DNA from: Caldifarciminota bacterium UBA3073 | GTDB lineage: Bacteria > Hydrothermota > UBA3073 | Length of the DNA: 20,869 nucleotides | Direction of reading: 5' to 3' | NCBI GenBank assembly: GCA_002366725.1 | Contig: DFBT01000106.1 | Location: 7,128 to 27,996, forward strand | Shown: positions 7,598 through 15,529 of the stretch, piece by piece | Position numbering within the stretch: position 1 is the stretch's first letter | How the letters are laid out: every line of letters begins with the position of its first letter | Made by a program: the position numbers and the translations under genes | Notes under the pieces: generated by a model | What the model was told of the DNA's origin: nothing | The model's database searches: none | What the model saw: only the letters and a program-made list of their open reading frames with translations

Positions 7598-8961
7598 TAG
7601 ACACCTCCTATAATAATATTTTTGACGAGTATGTGTGGCGCCCCGTTACAGGAACGAATGTTTAACTGTCCTTTGCCGCATCCACCGATCTGGCACAGCA
7701 CAAGATCATCGCCCACTGCGGTGATGTTCTGCAGGGTCTTGTACAGATTCCCGGTGATGTTGATGTCACGGATCATTTCGCCCAATTTGCCATCTTTAAC
7801 CAGGTATGCATACTGGGCACCGAATGTGAAATTTTCACCGCTCGTCTGACCCCCTTTGGCATCCAGGATATACAATCCATCTCCAAGCTCTACAAGGAGG
7901 TCATCAAAGGTCTTGGTACCCGGCTGGATAAATATATTTCCCATTCTTATAATGGGCGCATATCTGTAATCCTCCGCAATACAATGACCGCTGAGCGGCT
8001 CTCCAAAAGCAGCTGCCGTCCTTCTGGAATGCAAACGACCCACGAGAACTCCTTCCTTCAAAAGCTGTGTCGGTCTCGCCCTTACACCCTCATCATCGTA
8101 CCTGTAGAACCCCAACTGGTCGGGCATCGTTGGGTCATCGATGATATTCAACACATTGTTGCCAAGTTTGGCCCCGAGCTGCATCTTTTCCCTCATCGTC
8201 GGACTATCTTCAATGAGGTCTGCCTCCGAAAAATGGCCAAACGCCTCGTGTGTAAAAACCCCCGCCATACTGGGGTTAAGGATAACATTGTATGTTCCCG
8301 CCTTTACCGGTGTTGCCTTCAGGAGATCGAGTGCAATACCAGTCTTCTTCTCAAATTCTCCTTCTTTATTCCTCAATATTGCGAAACCATTGCTCCCCCC
8401 GACTCCAGCCCTCACATTTTGAATAAGATTCCCATCCTTGCTCGTGATCAAGCCGTTTATTCTCGTTGTAATTAAATCTTCCCTTATCTCGCTTCCCTCG
8501 GTACTGGCAAAATACTTTTCCCGTATCACCTCGAGATACTGGATGGCAGTCGTACTTATACCCTCGTGTTTCAAGGGAATGCCATTGTACTTACGGGTCA
8601 GTTCAAGTTTCTCATCGATCGAAACTTTCCTGGGGTCCTCTTTCAGTTTGGGTAAGAAAGTATCTTTTATTACCTTCGTCTTCGCAAACTCGACCGCCTT
8701 TTCGATATTTTTAGATATCAGGTGGGCGTTCTGTGAGGCGCTTTCCAACGCCTTTTCGGCATCGGTCTCCTTCGTAAAGGCTACAGAGGAAATTCCACCG
8801 TTCTTGAGCACCCTTATTACATATCCATCGGTTGTATTAGAGCCAATTTGTCCCAATTCCTTACCATTGAAACTGATCTTCGTCTCCCTCTTTATTTCGT
8901 AACGAATGTCTGCGTAATCCGCATCAGTCTTTGAGATAATCGATCTTAATTTTTTAAACAT
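7597..8961 (-). CDS. tldD: TldD, zinc metalloprotease subunit
   Basis: 454 aa. The ATG at 8961 is chosen because AAAGGGGTG lies just upstream; an in-frame ATG 48 bases earlier would add residues outside the family. The zinc motif HEAFGH is at residues 238-243 (H238, E239, H243), within THEAFGHFSEADL; the E. coli equivalent is HEAVGH. The C-terminal GGCGKGQ holds the cysteine expected as third zinc ligand. The acidic-gated protease cavity is formed with TldE, whose gene overlaps this one by one base. Upstream on the same strand is the disrupted GNAT gene, about 80 bases away. Confidence 0.95.
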   Translation of the reverse strand: MFKKLRSIISKTDADYADIRYEIKRETKISFNGKELGQIGSNTTDGYVIRVLKNGGISSVAFTKETDAEKALESASQNAHLISKNIEKAVEFAKTKVIKDTFLPKLKEDPRKVSIDEKLELTRKYNGIPLKHEGISTTAIQYLEVIREKYFASTEGSEIREDLITTRINGLITSKDGNLIQNVRAGVGGSNGFAILRNKEGEFEKKTGIALDLLKATPVKAGTYNVILNPSMAGVFTHEAFGHFSEADLIEDSPTMREKMQLGAKLGNNVLNIIDDPTMPDQLGFYRYDDEGVRARPTQLLKEGVLVGRLHSRRTAAAFGEPLSGHCIAEDYRYAPIIRMGNIFIQPGTKTFDDLLVELGDGLYILDAKGGQTSGENFTFGAQYAYLVKDGKLGEMIRDINITGNLYKTLQNITAVGDDLVLCQIGGCGKGQLNIRSCNGAPHILVKNIIIGGV

Positions 8962-9041
8962 ATGCACCCCTTTCTTATAAGTTGGTATCGTTAAAAAAAT
9001 CAACCGCAAAGAGCAGAGAGGTTCTGGGAAATTTTATCGCA

Positions 9042-9469
9042 TCATACATCTGAATTTTTCCTTTTGGTGAAATATATTATGTCCGGATGCCGCTTGTATC
9101 CCAGCCTTTCAAATACCTTCATAGACACTGTGTTCCAGTCCTCAATCGAAGAGGCTATTATTTCAATCCCCATTTGGAAAGACAAGATTCAATTTCTGCC
9201 ACCAACCTCGCCGCAATACCCCGCTTGCGAAAAGCGGGAGATACCGCAAGCCTGTTTATCCATCCCTTTCGTCCGTCATGCGTGCCGAGAATAGAACCCA
9301 CCAACTTACCATCTATCTCGGCTATCAAATAGATGGCGTTGTTCTGTTTGAGCTGACGCTCAATATTATCTCGCATGTCTCTACCTTTTGGTCTGTATGG
9401 AAGTTTTGCGTCATCCCAGAGGGCCATCAGTGCATCATAATCCTCTATACGAAGTTCCCTTATAATCAT
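9042..9469 (-). pseudogene. GNAT-family N-acetyltransferase, frameshifted near the C-terminus
   Basis: The first frame runs from ATG 9469 (MIIRELRIEDYDAL) to a stop at 9158. It contains the acetyl-CoA binding loop FRKRGIAARLV but ends after LSKWGLK, about 40 residues short of a normal GNAT. The missing end is intact in a neighbouring frame, from about 9170 down to the TGA at 9042-9044: GIEIIASSIEDWN followed by MKVFERLGYKRHPDIIYF, the typical beta6/alpha4/beta7 region. Adding one base at the AAATGGGG run near 9165-9172 restores one continuous protein of about 142 aa. This is a genuine single-base loss or a consensus error. The substrate cannot be told. The start has no strong ribosome site. 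It lies between the nitroreductase and tldD genes. Confidence 0.85.
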
Positions 9470-9540
9470 ATTATTAATTAGAGCCCTACTTTCTGTAATA
9501 GTCTTTTTACTTGCCTGCTTTGACTTTTCCGGTTTTTTTA

Positions 9541-9616
9541 ACCCACGAAAAACACAAAGAACACAGCGGTAGGCAAACACGGCTTATATTTAGTGTATTT
9601 CGTGTACTTCGTGGGT
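9541..9616. repeat. Imperfect inverted repeat bounded by ACCCACGAA/TTCGTGGGT
   Basis: Outer arms ACCCACGAA (9541-9549) and TTCGTGGGT (9608-9616) are perfect; the inner sequences (AAACACAAAGAACACAG against GTGTATTTCGTGTA) are partly complementary. The right half is the second copy of the 1950-1968 repeat. It fills the gap between the nitroreductase and GNAT genes. Confidence 0.75.
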
Positions 9617-9624
9617 AAAGGTTT

Positions 9625-10200
9625 CTAAGACTCGTTAACAATGATATCATCCAGAGGTCGCTTTGGTACATGGTGTATCCCTTCACTGTCGCGCCAATAC
9701 TTGATATCACCTGTGGGACCGACTGTCTCGAGCACCACCGTTTCCTTGGGCTTGCCGAGAGCCAAGACGAGGAGTATGTCATAGCGTTGCGGTATCTTAA
9801 GAGCCCCGCGGAGTCCCTCACTCTGTATAGAACCAATCATACAGCCACCCAGGCCCTTCTCCGTTGCACCCAGGAGAATGCTTTGAGCCGCTATTCCCTG
9901 ATCACATCCAAAGGACTGACTTACCTCTGTATCTCCGAGAATAATGATATATGCCGATGGTTTCTCCCCCTTACACGGACCGGCCCAGTCTTTGAGATAA
10001 CCTGCCCAGTCAAGGTGGGGAAATATCAGGGCGTTCTTTTGGGGACTACGGGAAAGAATGTACTTCAGTGGTTGAATATTTCCCGCCGAAGCAGAGAGTC
10101 TCGCCAGATCGACAAGCTCTCTCAGCGTGTCAAGTTCTACGGCAACCTCTTCATAAAAACGCCGATAACTCCTGTTTTCCAGTATTAAATCTCTTAGCAT
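9625..10200 (-). CDS. Nitroreductase-family FMN protein
   Basis: 191 aa from the ATG at 10200, preceded by AAAGGGAG; an earlier ATG at 10227 would add MVKKQKGVE outside the family fold. The N-terminal LENRSYRRF is the arginine-rich FMN-phosphate contact typical of nitroreductases. The middle has the short DQGIAAQSILLGATEKGLGGCMIGS helix-loop, and the end has YDILLVLALGKPKE followed by the WRDSEGIHHVPKRPLDDII tail common in this group. The family reduces nitro groups, quinones, enones or flavins using NAD(P)H; many members have no assigned substrate. It lies 72 bases downstream of the lipid kinase gene, with a hairpin between. Confidence 0.88.
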   Translation of the reverse strand: MLRDLILENRSYRRFYEEVAVELDTLRELVDLARLSASAGNIQPLKYILSRSPQKNALIFPHLDWAGYLKDWAGPCKGEKPSAYIIILGDTEVSQSFGCDQGIAAQSILLGATEKGLGGCMIGSIQSEGLRGALKIPQRYDILLVLALGKPKETVVLETVGPTGDIKYWRDSEGIHHVPKRPLDDIIVNES

Positions 10201-10241
10201 TTCGACTCCCTTTTGTTTTTTAACCATCTACGCCTTACACT

Positions 10242-10269
10242 GTACGGGCGAACGGCTGTTCGCCCCTAC
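10242..10269. repeat. GTAGGGGCGAAC-type hairpin
   Basis: GTACGGGCGAAC (10242-10253) and GTTCGCCCCTAC (10258-10269) pair in 11 of 12 positions around a 4-nt loop, GGCT. It lies right after the lipid kinase stop codon. There is no T-run, so it may protect the mRNA end rather than terminate. Confidence 0.8.
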
Positions 10270-10272
10270 GCC

Positions 10273-11205
10273 CTACGCTCTAATTTTCACCACAACCTTT
10301 ACACTCCTTGGGATGATTCCAAATTGAAATGGGGAATGGCCCAACGACTCTCCGTCAAGTTCGAGATAAACTTTTGGTGCTGATTCTATCGAGATCGTCT
10401 TGCCTCTGTATATCCGAACCATTGGGTGATTGATAAAAGAACCATCATAGAGACCCCTTACATTCTTGATTACCTCTAACTTGCCCAGTTTTTTTACCAC
10501 AGTAAGGTCGAATAAACCATCGTCTGGAATAGCTCCTGGAACCTGCATCATACCGCCACCGTTATATTTACAGATACCAACATTCAGGCTGAACACTTCT
10601 CCTCCCGATTCAAATCCATCAACTCTGAGTTTTACCATTGTGTATTTGTATTTTATAAGGCAAGTAAAGAGACTGAGTAGATAAGGTAAAGCTCCGCTAC
10701 GGCCGTGCTCTTTCATATAATTTGCCTTCTCCGTTACAAAAGCGTCATACCCCGTTCCGGCAACATTGACAAAATATCTTTCCCTCTGAGTATCTCCATC
10801 ATAATATTTTACAAGACCGGCGTCCTGAACGAAGGTTACTCCTTTTCTTATAGCATTGATAGCGCCCTCGTAATCGGAGGGTATACCAATTGTTCTCCCC
10901 CAGTCTTTTCCCTCACCGGTGGGTATCATAGCGAGGGTCACCTCAGTTGTGGGAATATAGTTCTGAGTGAATACTCCATTTACTACCTCATTTATAGTAC
11001 CATCTCCCCCCACACAGATGATACCCCGCCATCCCTCTTCAATGGCCTTTCTGGCTATTTTTATGGCATGACCTCTGTACTTGGTAAAAGCATACTTGAA
11101 TTCTATCCCGGCATCATTAAGCAAGTTAGAAATCTTCTGCCAGTCTTTTTTCCCTTTTCCACAACCAGAGACAGGATTTACTATCACAAACCATTTATTG
11201 GTCAT
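10273..11205 (-). CDS. Diacylglycerol kinase-like lipid kinase (YegS/LCB5 family)
   Basis: 310 aa, normal for bacterial DgkB/YegS proteins. The start has AGGGG 6 bases upstream. Residues 1-130 are the nucleotide-binding domain: the VNPVSGCGKGK opening, the signature CVGGDGTINEVVNGV at about 60-74 (GGDGT binds ATP phosphates), and IPTGEGKDWGRTIGIP at about 94-109, a variant of the usual PLGTGNDFAR. The C-terminal beta-sandwich has YNGGGMMQVPGAIPDDG and the ELDGE turn. The family phosphorylates diacylglycerol or related lipids at the membrane during phospholipid turnover. The exact lipid cannot be read from sequence. Confidence 0.9.
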   Translation of the reverse strand: MTNKWFVIVNPVSGCGKGKKDWQKISNLLNDAGIEFKYAFTKYRGHAIKIARKAIEEGWRGIICVGGDGTINEVVNGVFTQNYIPTTEVTLAMIPTGEGKDWGRTIGIPSDYEGAINAIRKGVTFVQDAGLVKYYDGDTQRERYFVNVAGTGYDAFVTEKANYMKEHGRSGALPYLLSLFTCLIKYKYTMVKLRVDGFESGGEVFSLNVGICKYNGGGMMQVPGAIPDDGLFDLTVVKKLGKLEVIKNVRGLYDGSFINHPMVRIYRGKTISIESAPKVYLELDGESLGHSPFQFGIIPRSVKVVVKIRA

Positions 11206-11301
11206 ATTCTACCCCTAAATGGTCATTTGTTATTGGTCATTGGTTTATAGTCAGCGGATTGCCCAGTAATAAACGAAGAACATTATCCCAAAATATGCAT
11301 T

Positions 11302-11463
11302 AACCACGGATGATCACAGATGTTCACAGATTATATAAAAGTCTTAAAGAATATGGACACTCACCTTTTGGGTGAAAAACCTTTAATTTCTGTCCATACG
11401 GATGCTGTGCATAGGTTCTTTATTTTAATCTCTCGTGCTAATCTTGTGTAATCTTGTGGTTTC
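11302..11463. repeat. Intergenic repeat cluster, CCACGGAT...AATCTTGTGG
   Basis: The 286-base gap 11206-11491 has no gene. It holds an imperfect inverted repeat (AACCACGGATGATCACAGAT near 11302 against AATCTTGTGTAATCTTGTGG near 11440-11459), a small TCACC-TTTTG-GGTGA hairpin at 11361-11375, a third copy of TGTCCATACGGAT at 11391-11403, and a TGGTCATT direct repeat at about 11219-11245. Confidence 0.65.
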
Positions 11464-11491
11464 TTAACGCATAATCTGGGATTATCTTTAA

Positions 11492-11980
11492 TCAGTGTGG
11501 CGTAAACCTTCCATCATCTTTCGTCTTGGGAAGTCTATGTATGTGTTCTTGAAGCCATCCTATTCTGAACTTCTCCCTGGGATCGAATTCCGGAACATAA
11601 GGTTTTATATCGAGAAGAGGGGTACCATCCACGATATCTACATTTTGAATATAGAGTGTTGCTCCCTCGCGCCTTATGAGGCGTACTATCGACATGCCGA
11701 TTGGATTCGGACGGGAGGGCGCGCGCGTAACAAAAACTCCGTGCAGTTTGTCATCCAGATAAGGCTTTACTTTTAAGGAAAATCCCTTTGATAGATGAAA
11801 ATGAACTATCAAAATAATATGTGAAAATTCCTCGATATCCTCAAGACCTTCGGCGTACTCGGGAAATATCTCAACGGTTCCTTGAATATCCACCGCTGCC
11901 GCCGATTGTATGGGTACCCCCTGAGGCTCCTTGAACGGAGAATAAACAACCCCGATCGGCTTGTAAATTATTTCTTCCAT
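11492..11980 (-). CDS. tsaA: TrmO/TsaA-type tRNA (t6A37 N6) methyltransferase
   Basis: 162 aa from the ATG at 11980 (MEEIIYKPIGVVYSPF). The family signature is complete: APSRPNPIGMSIVRL at about 95-110, then VDGTPLLDIKPYVPEFD at about 125-142. TrmO uses S-adenosylmethionine to methylate t6A at position 37 of tRNA-Thr, improving decoding. The protein is a single beta-barrel domain without the longer C-terminal region of E. coli TrmO, as in many bacteria and archaea. The start lies 13 bases after the DUF3795 stop codon, so the two share a transcript. No strong ribosome site precedes it. Some TsaA-fold proteins have unknown substrates, so the exact target is inferred. Confidence 0.88.
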   Translation of the reverse strand: MEEIIYKPIGVVYSPFKEPQGVPIQSAAAVDIQGTVEIFPEYAEGLEDIEEFSHIILIVHFHLSKGFSLKVKPYLDDKLHGVFVTRAPSRPNPIGMSIVRLIRREGATLYIQNVDIVDGTPLLDIKPYVPEFDPREKFRIGWLQEHIHRLPKTKDDGRFTPH

Positions 11981-11993
11981 AATTTTGACCGAG

Positions 11994-12338
11994 CTAAAGA
12001 CTTTTCCTGATTTCTTCGAGAGTCGCCTTTGCATCGGGCACATTTGTAATAAACTTATTCAGTTTTTCGCAACCATAATCATCACAATGGGCACAATTTT
12101 CTACTCTCTTTTCCCTGGCGCACTTCCTTATTTCACAAACCCTGCAGTAGTCAACGAGTCGTCCACCCTCTGTCAAACATCCGTCACAATTGATGTCCTC
12201 CGGCTTAATCTCCGCGTTGAATTGTTTGGACCACATCTCGGCAACCTTCTTCCTTTCATTATCATCGTCCTTTTGCGTTGCCAGAAATGCCGGACACTCA
12301 CTACACTTTATCCCGCAATAGGCAATCATCTTTTCCAT
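11994..12338 (-). CDS. DUF3795 cysteine-rich protein
   Basis: 114 aa from the ATG at 12338, with AAGGGGGTG upstream. Eleven cysteines are grouped as YCGIKCSECPAF near the N-terminus, CDGC in the middle, and YCRVCEIRKC plus NCAHCDDYGC toward the end. This spacing is typical of DUF3795 proteins, which probably bind zinc or an Fe-S cluster; the function is unknown. It is first in the leftward transcript, behind a well-formed promoter at 12385-12413, and is followed after 13 bases by the TrmO gene. The family is common in anaerobes. Confidence 0.85.
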   Translation of the reverse strand: MEKMIAYCGIKCSECPAFLATQKDDDNERKKVAEMWSKQFNAEIKPEDINCDGCLTEGGRLVDYCRVCEIRKCAREKRVENCAHCDDYGCEKLNKFITNVPDAKATLEEIRKSL

Positions 12339-12384
12339 AGTCTTCACCCCCTTACTTTTAGCAATTATAAAATCCCAAAATCCT

Positions 12385-12413
12385 ATTATATCACTAATTA
12401 GAGTAAAAGTCAA
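12385..12413 (-). promoter_or_regulatory. Sigma70-type promoter for DUF3795-TrmO transcript
   Basis: On the minus strand TTGACT (12408-12413) and TATAAT (12385-12390) are separated by exactly 17 bp, and lie 47 bases before the DUF3795 start. The match to consensus is 11 of 12 positions. Confidence 0.8.
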
Positions 12414-12437
12414 GAAAAAATTGAGATTAAATTTTGC

Positions 12438-12466
12438 TTGACATACCGGGATTTTGGTGGTATAAT
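12438..12466 (+). promoter_or_regulatory. Consensus sigma70 promoter for murJ
   Basis: TTGACA (12438-12443), a 17-bp spacer, and TATAAT (12461-12466) match consensus at all 12 positions. Transcription would begin near 12473, leaving a leader of about 130 nt before the murJ ATG. It is back to back with the leftward promoter; 24 bases separate the two -35 boxes. Confidence 0.85.
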
Positions 12467-12483
12467 GGAAAAGCTAAGAAAAC

Positions 12484-12576
12484 TGGACGCAGATGGACGC
12501 AGATTAACACCGATTATTTTTTATTTCAGGTTAATTTCTTATTATATCTGTGTCTATCAGCGAAAATCTGCGTCCA
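12484..12576. repeat. TGGACGCAGAT inverted repeat in the murJ leader
   Basis: TGGACGCAGAT occurs twice in tandem (12484-12494, 12494-12504) and once inverted as ATCTGCGTCCA (12566-12576), with further partial pairing inside. The element would be transcribed within the murJ leader and could fold into a long stem. The same unit recurs at 17888. Confidence 0.8.
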
Positions 12577-12602
12577 AAGATAAATCAACGCAGAGTGTTA
12601 TC

Positions 12603-13892
12603 ATGCTTTTAAAGAAGGTATCTGGATTTGCCCTTGGAACAGGGATTTCGAGAGTATTTGGACTCTTGAGGGAGATGGTACTTGCGCATCTATTCGGGGC
12701 AACTATGTATATGGATGCGTTCAGGGTGGCATTCAATATTCCCAATCTCTTGAGAGATGCACTCGCAGAGGGTTCTCTCACACCGTCATTTATCCCCATT
12801 TACTCGGAACACTCAGAGAAAAGGAGCGGAGAAGAGGCAGATAGATTTGCGTCAACAGTAATAACAAATTTCTTCTTTATAACACTTGTAATATCAATAA
12901 TCGGGATAGCTGTCGCTCCCTTCCTGGTAAAACTGATAGCATTCGGGTTTACGGGAGATAAATTCTCCCTCACGGTAAGCCTCACGAGAATTATATTCCC
13001 ATTTCTCATATTTATTAGCATCTCCGCCATTTTTATGGGCATTCTGAACTACCACGGGAGATTTTTCACCACTGGTTTTGCTCCCGTCTTCTTTAATGTG
13101 GGTATAATAGCCTTCTGCTGGCTGCTCTACAGCAAAATTGGCATCACGGGCGCCGCTATCGGGGTGGTTGTCGGAGGACTCTTGTATCTCGTGTACCAGA
13201 TAATATGGGCGGAAAGGGATGGATTTCATTTCGAGCCGAGATTGAACCTGGCAAACCCCGAATTTTTAAGGGTCGTGAAGATTATGCTTCCAATTGCCGT
13301 GGGTTTTGCGGCGGGAAAGATAAATACTATAGTAAATACACTTATTGCATCCTTTATGGAGACGGGCTCCATATCATACCTGAATTACTCTTATCGGCTC
13401 GTTCAATTGCCGGTCGGGTTAATTGGTGTTGCAATTGCAAATGTCGTCCTGCCGACACTCTCAAGGGAACTTAGCAGGGAAAGAAGTGGGGACGACATCA
13501 TCAGAAGTTCCATAAAACTCACTATCTCTGTCATCGTTCCCCTTACTATCCTTTTTTTCTTACTGTCCACTTTTATAGTGAGACTGCTCTACCAACACGG
13601 CAATTTTACAGCAAATGATACGCTCTTCACCGCCGCCTGCCTCAGATTCTATTCACCCGCAATAGTGGGTTTTTCCCTCACGAGGGTATTTGCCAGTATT
13701 TTCTATTCAATGAAAGATTCAAAAACTCCATTTTTTGTGGGACTTGTGGCGGTTGTAATAAATCTCTCCTGTGCATTGAGTTTAAAAGATATTCTGGGTG
13801 TAAATGCACTCGCCCTGGCTGTATCTATATCGAGCTGTATAAATGCCCTCTTTCTATTCATCCTGCTCAAACGAAGGTTAAAGAAGGTCTAA
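12603..13892 (+). CDS. murJ: MurJ/MviN lipid II flippase, short C-terminus
   Basis: 429 aa from ATG 12603. Longer in-frame starts would translate the ACGCAGAT repeat and are rejected, although only a weak AGAG lies upstream. MurJ flips the peptidoglycan precursor lipid II across the inner membrane. The N-terminal signature is intact: ISRVFGLLREMVLAHLFG and NIPNLLRDALAEGSLTPSFIPIY, with R17, R23 and R51 matching the functional arginines (R18, R24, R52) of the E. coli protein. About 12 hydrophobic segments can be followed. The protein stops at LLKRRLKKV, about 80 residues short of the usual 500-530, so transmembrane segments 13-14, which line the lipid groove, seem absent. No continuation is visible in another frame. 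Confidence 0.9.
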   Translation: MLLKKVSGFALGTGISRVFGLLREMVLAHLFGATMYMDAFRVAFNIPNLLRDALAEGSLTPSFIPIYSEHSEKRSGEEADRFASTVITNFFFITLVISIIGIAVAPFLVKLIAFGFTGDKFSLTVSLTRIIFPFLIFISISAIFMGILNYHGRFFTTGFAPVFFNVGIIAFCWLLYSKIGITGAAIGVVVGGLLYLVYQIIWAERDGFHFEPRLNLANPEFLRVVKIMLPIAVGFAAGKINTIVNTLIASFMETGSISYLNYSYRLVQLPVGLIGVAIANVVLPTLSRELSRERSGDDIIRSSIKLTISVIVPLTILFFLLSTFIVRLLYQHGNFTANDTLFTAACLRFYSPAIVGFSLTRVFASIFYSMKDSKTPFFVGLVAVVINLSCALSLKDILGVNALALAVSISSCINALFLFILLKRRLKKV

Positions 13893-13980
13893 AACTCAAT
13901 CTCATTACCGTACCTGGACGGGGTTTAAAGTTACAGCGTTACCTGTGTACATCCAATTGATTCGTGGTCGAGTTTTTAGC

Positions 13981-14009
13981 TTGACTTTTTTTTCTTCTTG
14001 TGTTATAAT
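13981..14009 (+). promoter_or_regulatory. Sigma70-type promoter for the carbamoyl/hydantoinase cluster
   Basis: TTGACT (13981-13986) and TATAAT (14004-14009) have a 17-bp spacer, with TG one base before the -10 (extended -10). The PLP-enzyme ATG follows at 14032, with AGGAG at 14021-14025, giving a very short leader of about 16 nt. Confidence 0.85.
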
Positions 14010-14031
14010 CTTGTTTTAAAAGGAGAAAGGG

Positions 14032-15498
14032 ATGACAAACAAAGAAGAGATTCTGAAAAATACCCTCGAGAGATGTCGAGAGAGGAACATCATCATCCCC
14101 ACCTACGAGGAGATGAGACACCCCCAGAAAATCCCGAATGGCATCAAAGACGAATTAAAAAATATAGGTCTCTGGGATTTACATTCCAGAAATTTGTTTC
14201 GGATCACATGGAAAAATGAGCCCGTGAAATTTGGTGGTGGATTCGCTGAGGTAAACTATGTGGAAATCCCGCACGAGCTCTCCGGTGTGAAAGCGAGAAT
14301 ACTCATGCTCATCGGCAAATGGTTTCCCACCGGATCACATAAGGTCGGAGCCACCTTCGGACCCCTGGTAGAAAAACTGGTGAGGGGTGCATTCGACCCA
14401 ACCCGTCAAAAGGCATTATGGCCATCAACTGGAAATTACTGCCGCGGGGGTGCTTATGATTCTTATCTGCTTGCTTGCCCTTCTATAGCGGTTCTTCCCG
14501 AGGGAATGTCCAGGGAGAGATTCGAGTGGCTCGAAAAGGTTGGTTCTGAAATTTATGCCACACCGGGTGTGGAGTCAAATGTAAAGGAAGTTTACGACAA
14601 ATCCGACGAATTAAAGAGAGAGAGAGGGGATGAGATTGTGATCCTGAACCAGTTTGATGAGATAGGCAACGCCATATGGCATTATGCTGTAACGGGTCAG
14701 GCAATAGAAGAGGTTTACGAAAAGGAGTGCAAGGCTAACCAAAATCTTAGAGCCCTCTTTTTAACCCAGGGATCTGCCGGAACTCTGGGGTGTGCCGACT
14801 ATTTAAGAGAAAGGTATCCGCGGATAAAGGTTTGCGCCGGAGAGGCTCTGCAGTGTCCAACTCTCCTGTTTAACGGATACGGTGGGCACAGAATCGAGGG
14901 AATCGGCGATAAACATGTCCCGTGGATATTCAATGTGAAGAATATGGACCTGGTGGCGGATATAGATGATGAATATTGCGTGAGAGTGATGAGGCTGTTT
15001 AATGAGTCCGCCGGAAGAAATTACCTGAAAAGGAAGGCTATCGACCCGGAGCTCGTAGATGGTCTTGACTTACTTGGAATATCCTCCATTGCCAATCTCA
15101 TCGGTTCTATCAAACTCGCCAAATATTATGAGATGAATGAAAATGACATAATATTTACCATTGCCACAGACTCTATGGAACTCTATGGCTCCCGATTGAG
15201 GGAGGTGAGAGAGGAGAGAGGTGAATACAGGGAACTTGATGCGGCGGCGGACTTTGATACCTGCCTTTTAAATGTAGGAATAGACTGGACGCTGGAATTG
15301 TCTTACTGGGACAAGAGGAGAATGCACAATCTGAAATACTTCACCTGGATCGAACAGAGGGGGAAGGACCTGGAGGAACTGGACCGTCAGTGGTACGACG
15401 ATAACTACTGGAAGGAGAAATTTCAATCCTATAAAAAGTGGGATTCTCACATAAGGGAATTCAATGAAAAAACGGGTCTATTGAAGAAATACACATAG
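14032..15498 (+). CDS. Fold-type II PLP-dependent lyase-like enzyme (TrpB/cysteine-synthase superfamily)
   Basis: 488 aa; the start has AGGAG 6 bases upstream. Residues 98-109 (FPTGSHKVGATF) contain the probable Schiff-base K104, in a SHK context like the AHK/SHK of tryptophan synthase beta. PSTGNYCRGG at 131-140 occupies the substrate-carboxylate loop (TSGNTG in cysteine synthases), and TQGSAGT at 245-251 is the phosphate-binding glycine loop. These show a fold-type II enzyme performing beta-elimination or replacement on an amino acid. It lacks the GLNAFKxLGG lysine motif of diaminopropionate ammonia-lyase (YgeX), although it occupies the YgeX position beside YgeW-like transcarbamylases. A likely job is deaminating the amino acid released by those enzymes; the substrate is inferred, not shown. 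The C-terminal about 90 residues are unusually charged and aromatic. Confidence 0.8.
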   Translation: MTNKEEILKNTLERCRERNIIIPTYEEMRHPQKIPNGIKDELKNIGLWDLHSRNLFRITWKNEPVKFGGGFAEVNYVEIPHELSGVKARILMLIGKWFPTGSHKVGATFGPLVEKLVRGAFDPTRQKALWPSTGNYCRGGAYDSYLLACPSIAVLPEGMSRERFEWLEKVGSEIYATPGVESNVKEVYDKSDELKRERGDEIVILNQFDEIGNAIWHYAVTGQAIEEVYEKECKANQNLRALFLTQGSAGTLGCADYLRERYPRIKVCAGEALQCPTLLFNGYGGHRIEGIGDKHVPWIFNVKNMDLVADIDDEYCVRVMRLFNESAGRNYLKRKAIDPELVDGLDLLGISSIANLIGSIKLAKYYEMNENDIIFTIATDSMELYGSRLREVREERGEYRELDAAADFDTCLLNVGIDWTLELSYWDKRRMHNLKYFTWIEQRGKDLEELDRQWYDDNYWKEKFQSYKKWDSHIREFNEKTGLLKKYT

Positions 15499-15529
15499 AC
15501 CGCAGATCTGCAACCGTGTGGAAAAGAAA

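Noticed and set aside
7984..8902. Long plus-strand open frames opposite tldD
   Set aside because: They overlap a well-conserved gene on the other strand, have no ribosome site and no recognisable domain; they are by-products of tldD codon use.
6290..8961. RiPP maturation locus based on TldD/TldE
   Set aside because: No small precursor gene, cyclodehydratase or exporter is seen nearby; the pair is widespread in bacteria without such clusters.
8961..9000. TTGATT/TATAAG promoter for tldD
   Set aside because: The -10 would lie against the ribosome site, leaving an almost absent leader; the spacing makes it doubtful.
14032..15498. Assignment as diaminopropionate ammonia-lyase (ygeX)
   Set aside because: Context fits, but the lysine motif, substrate loop and length differ; only the PLP fold type is supported.
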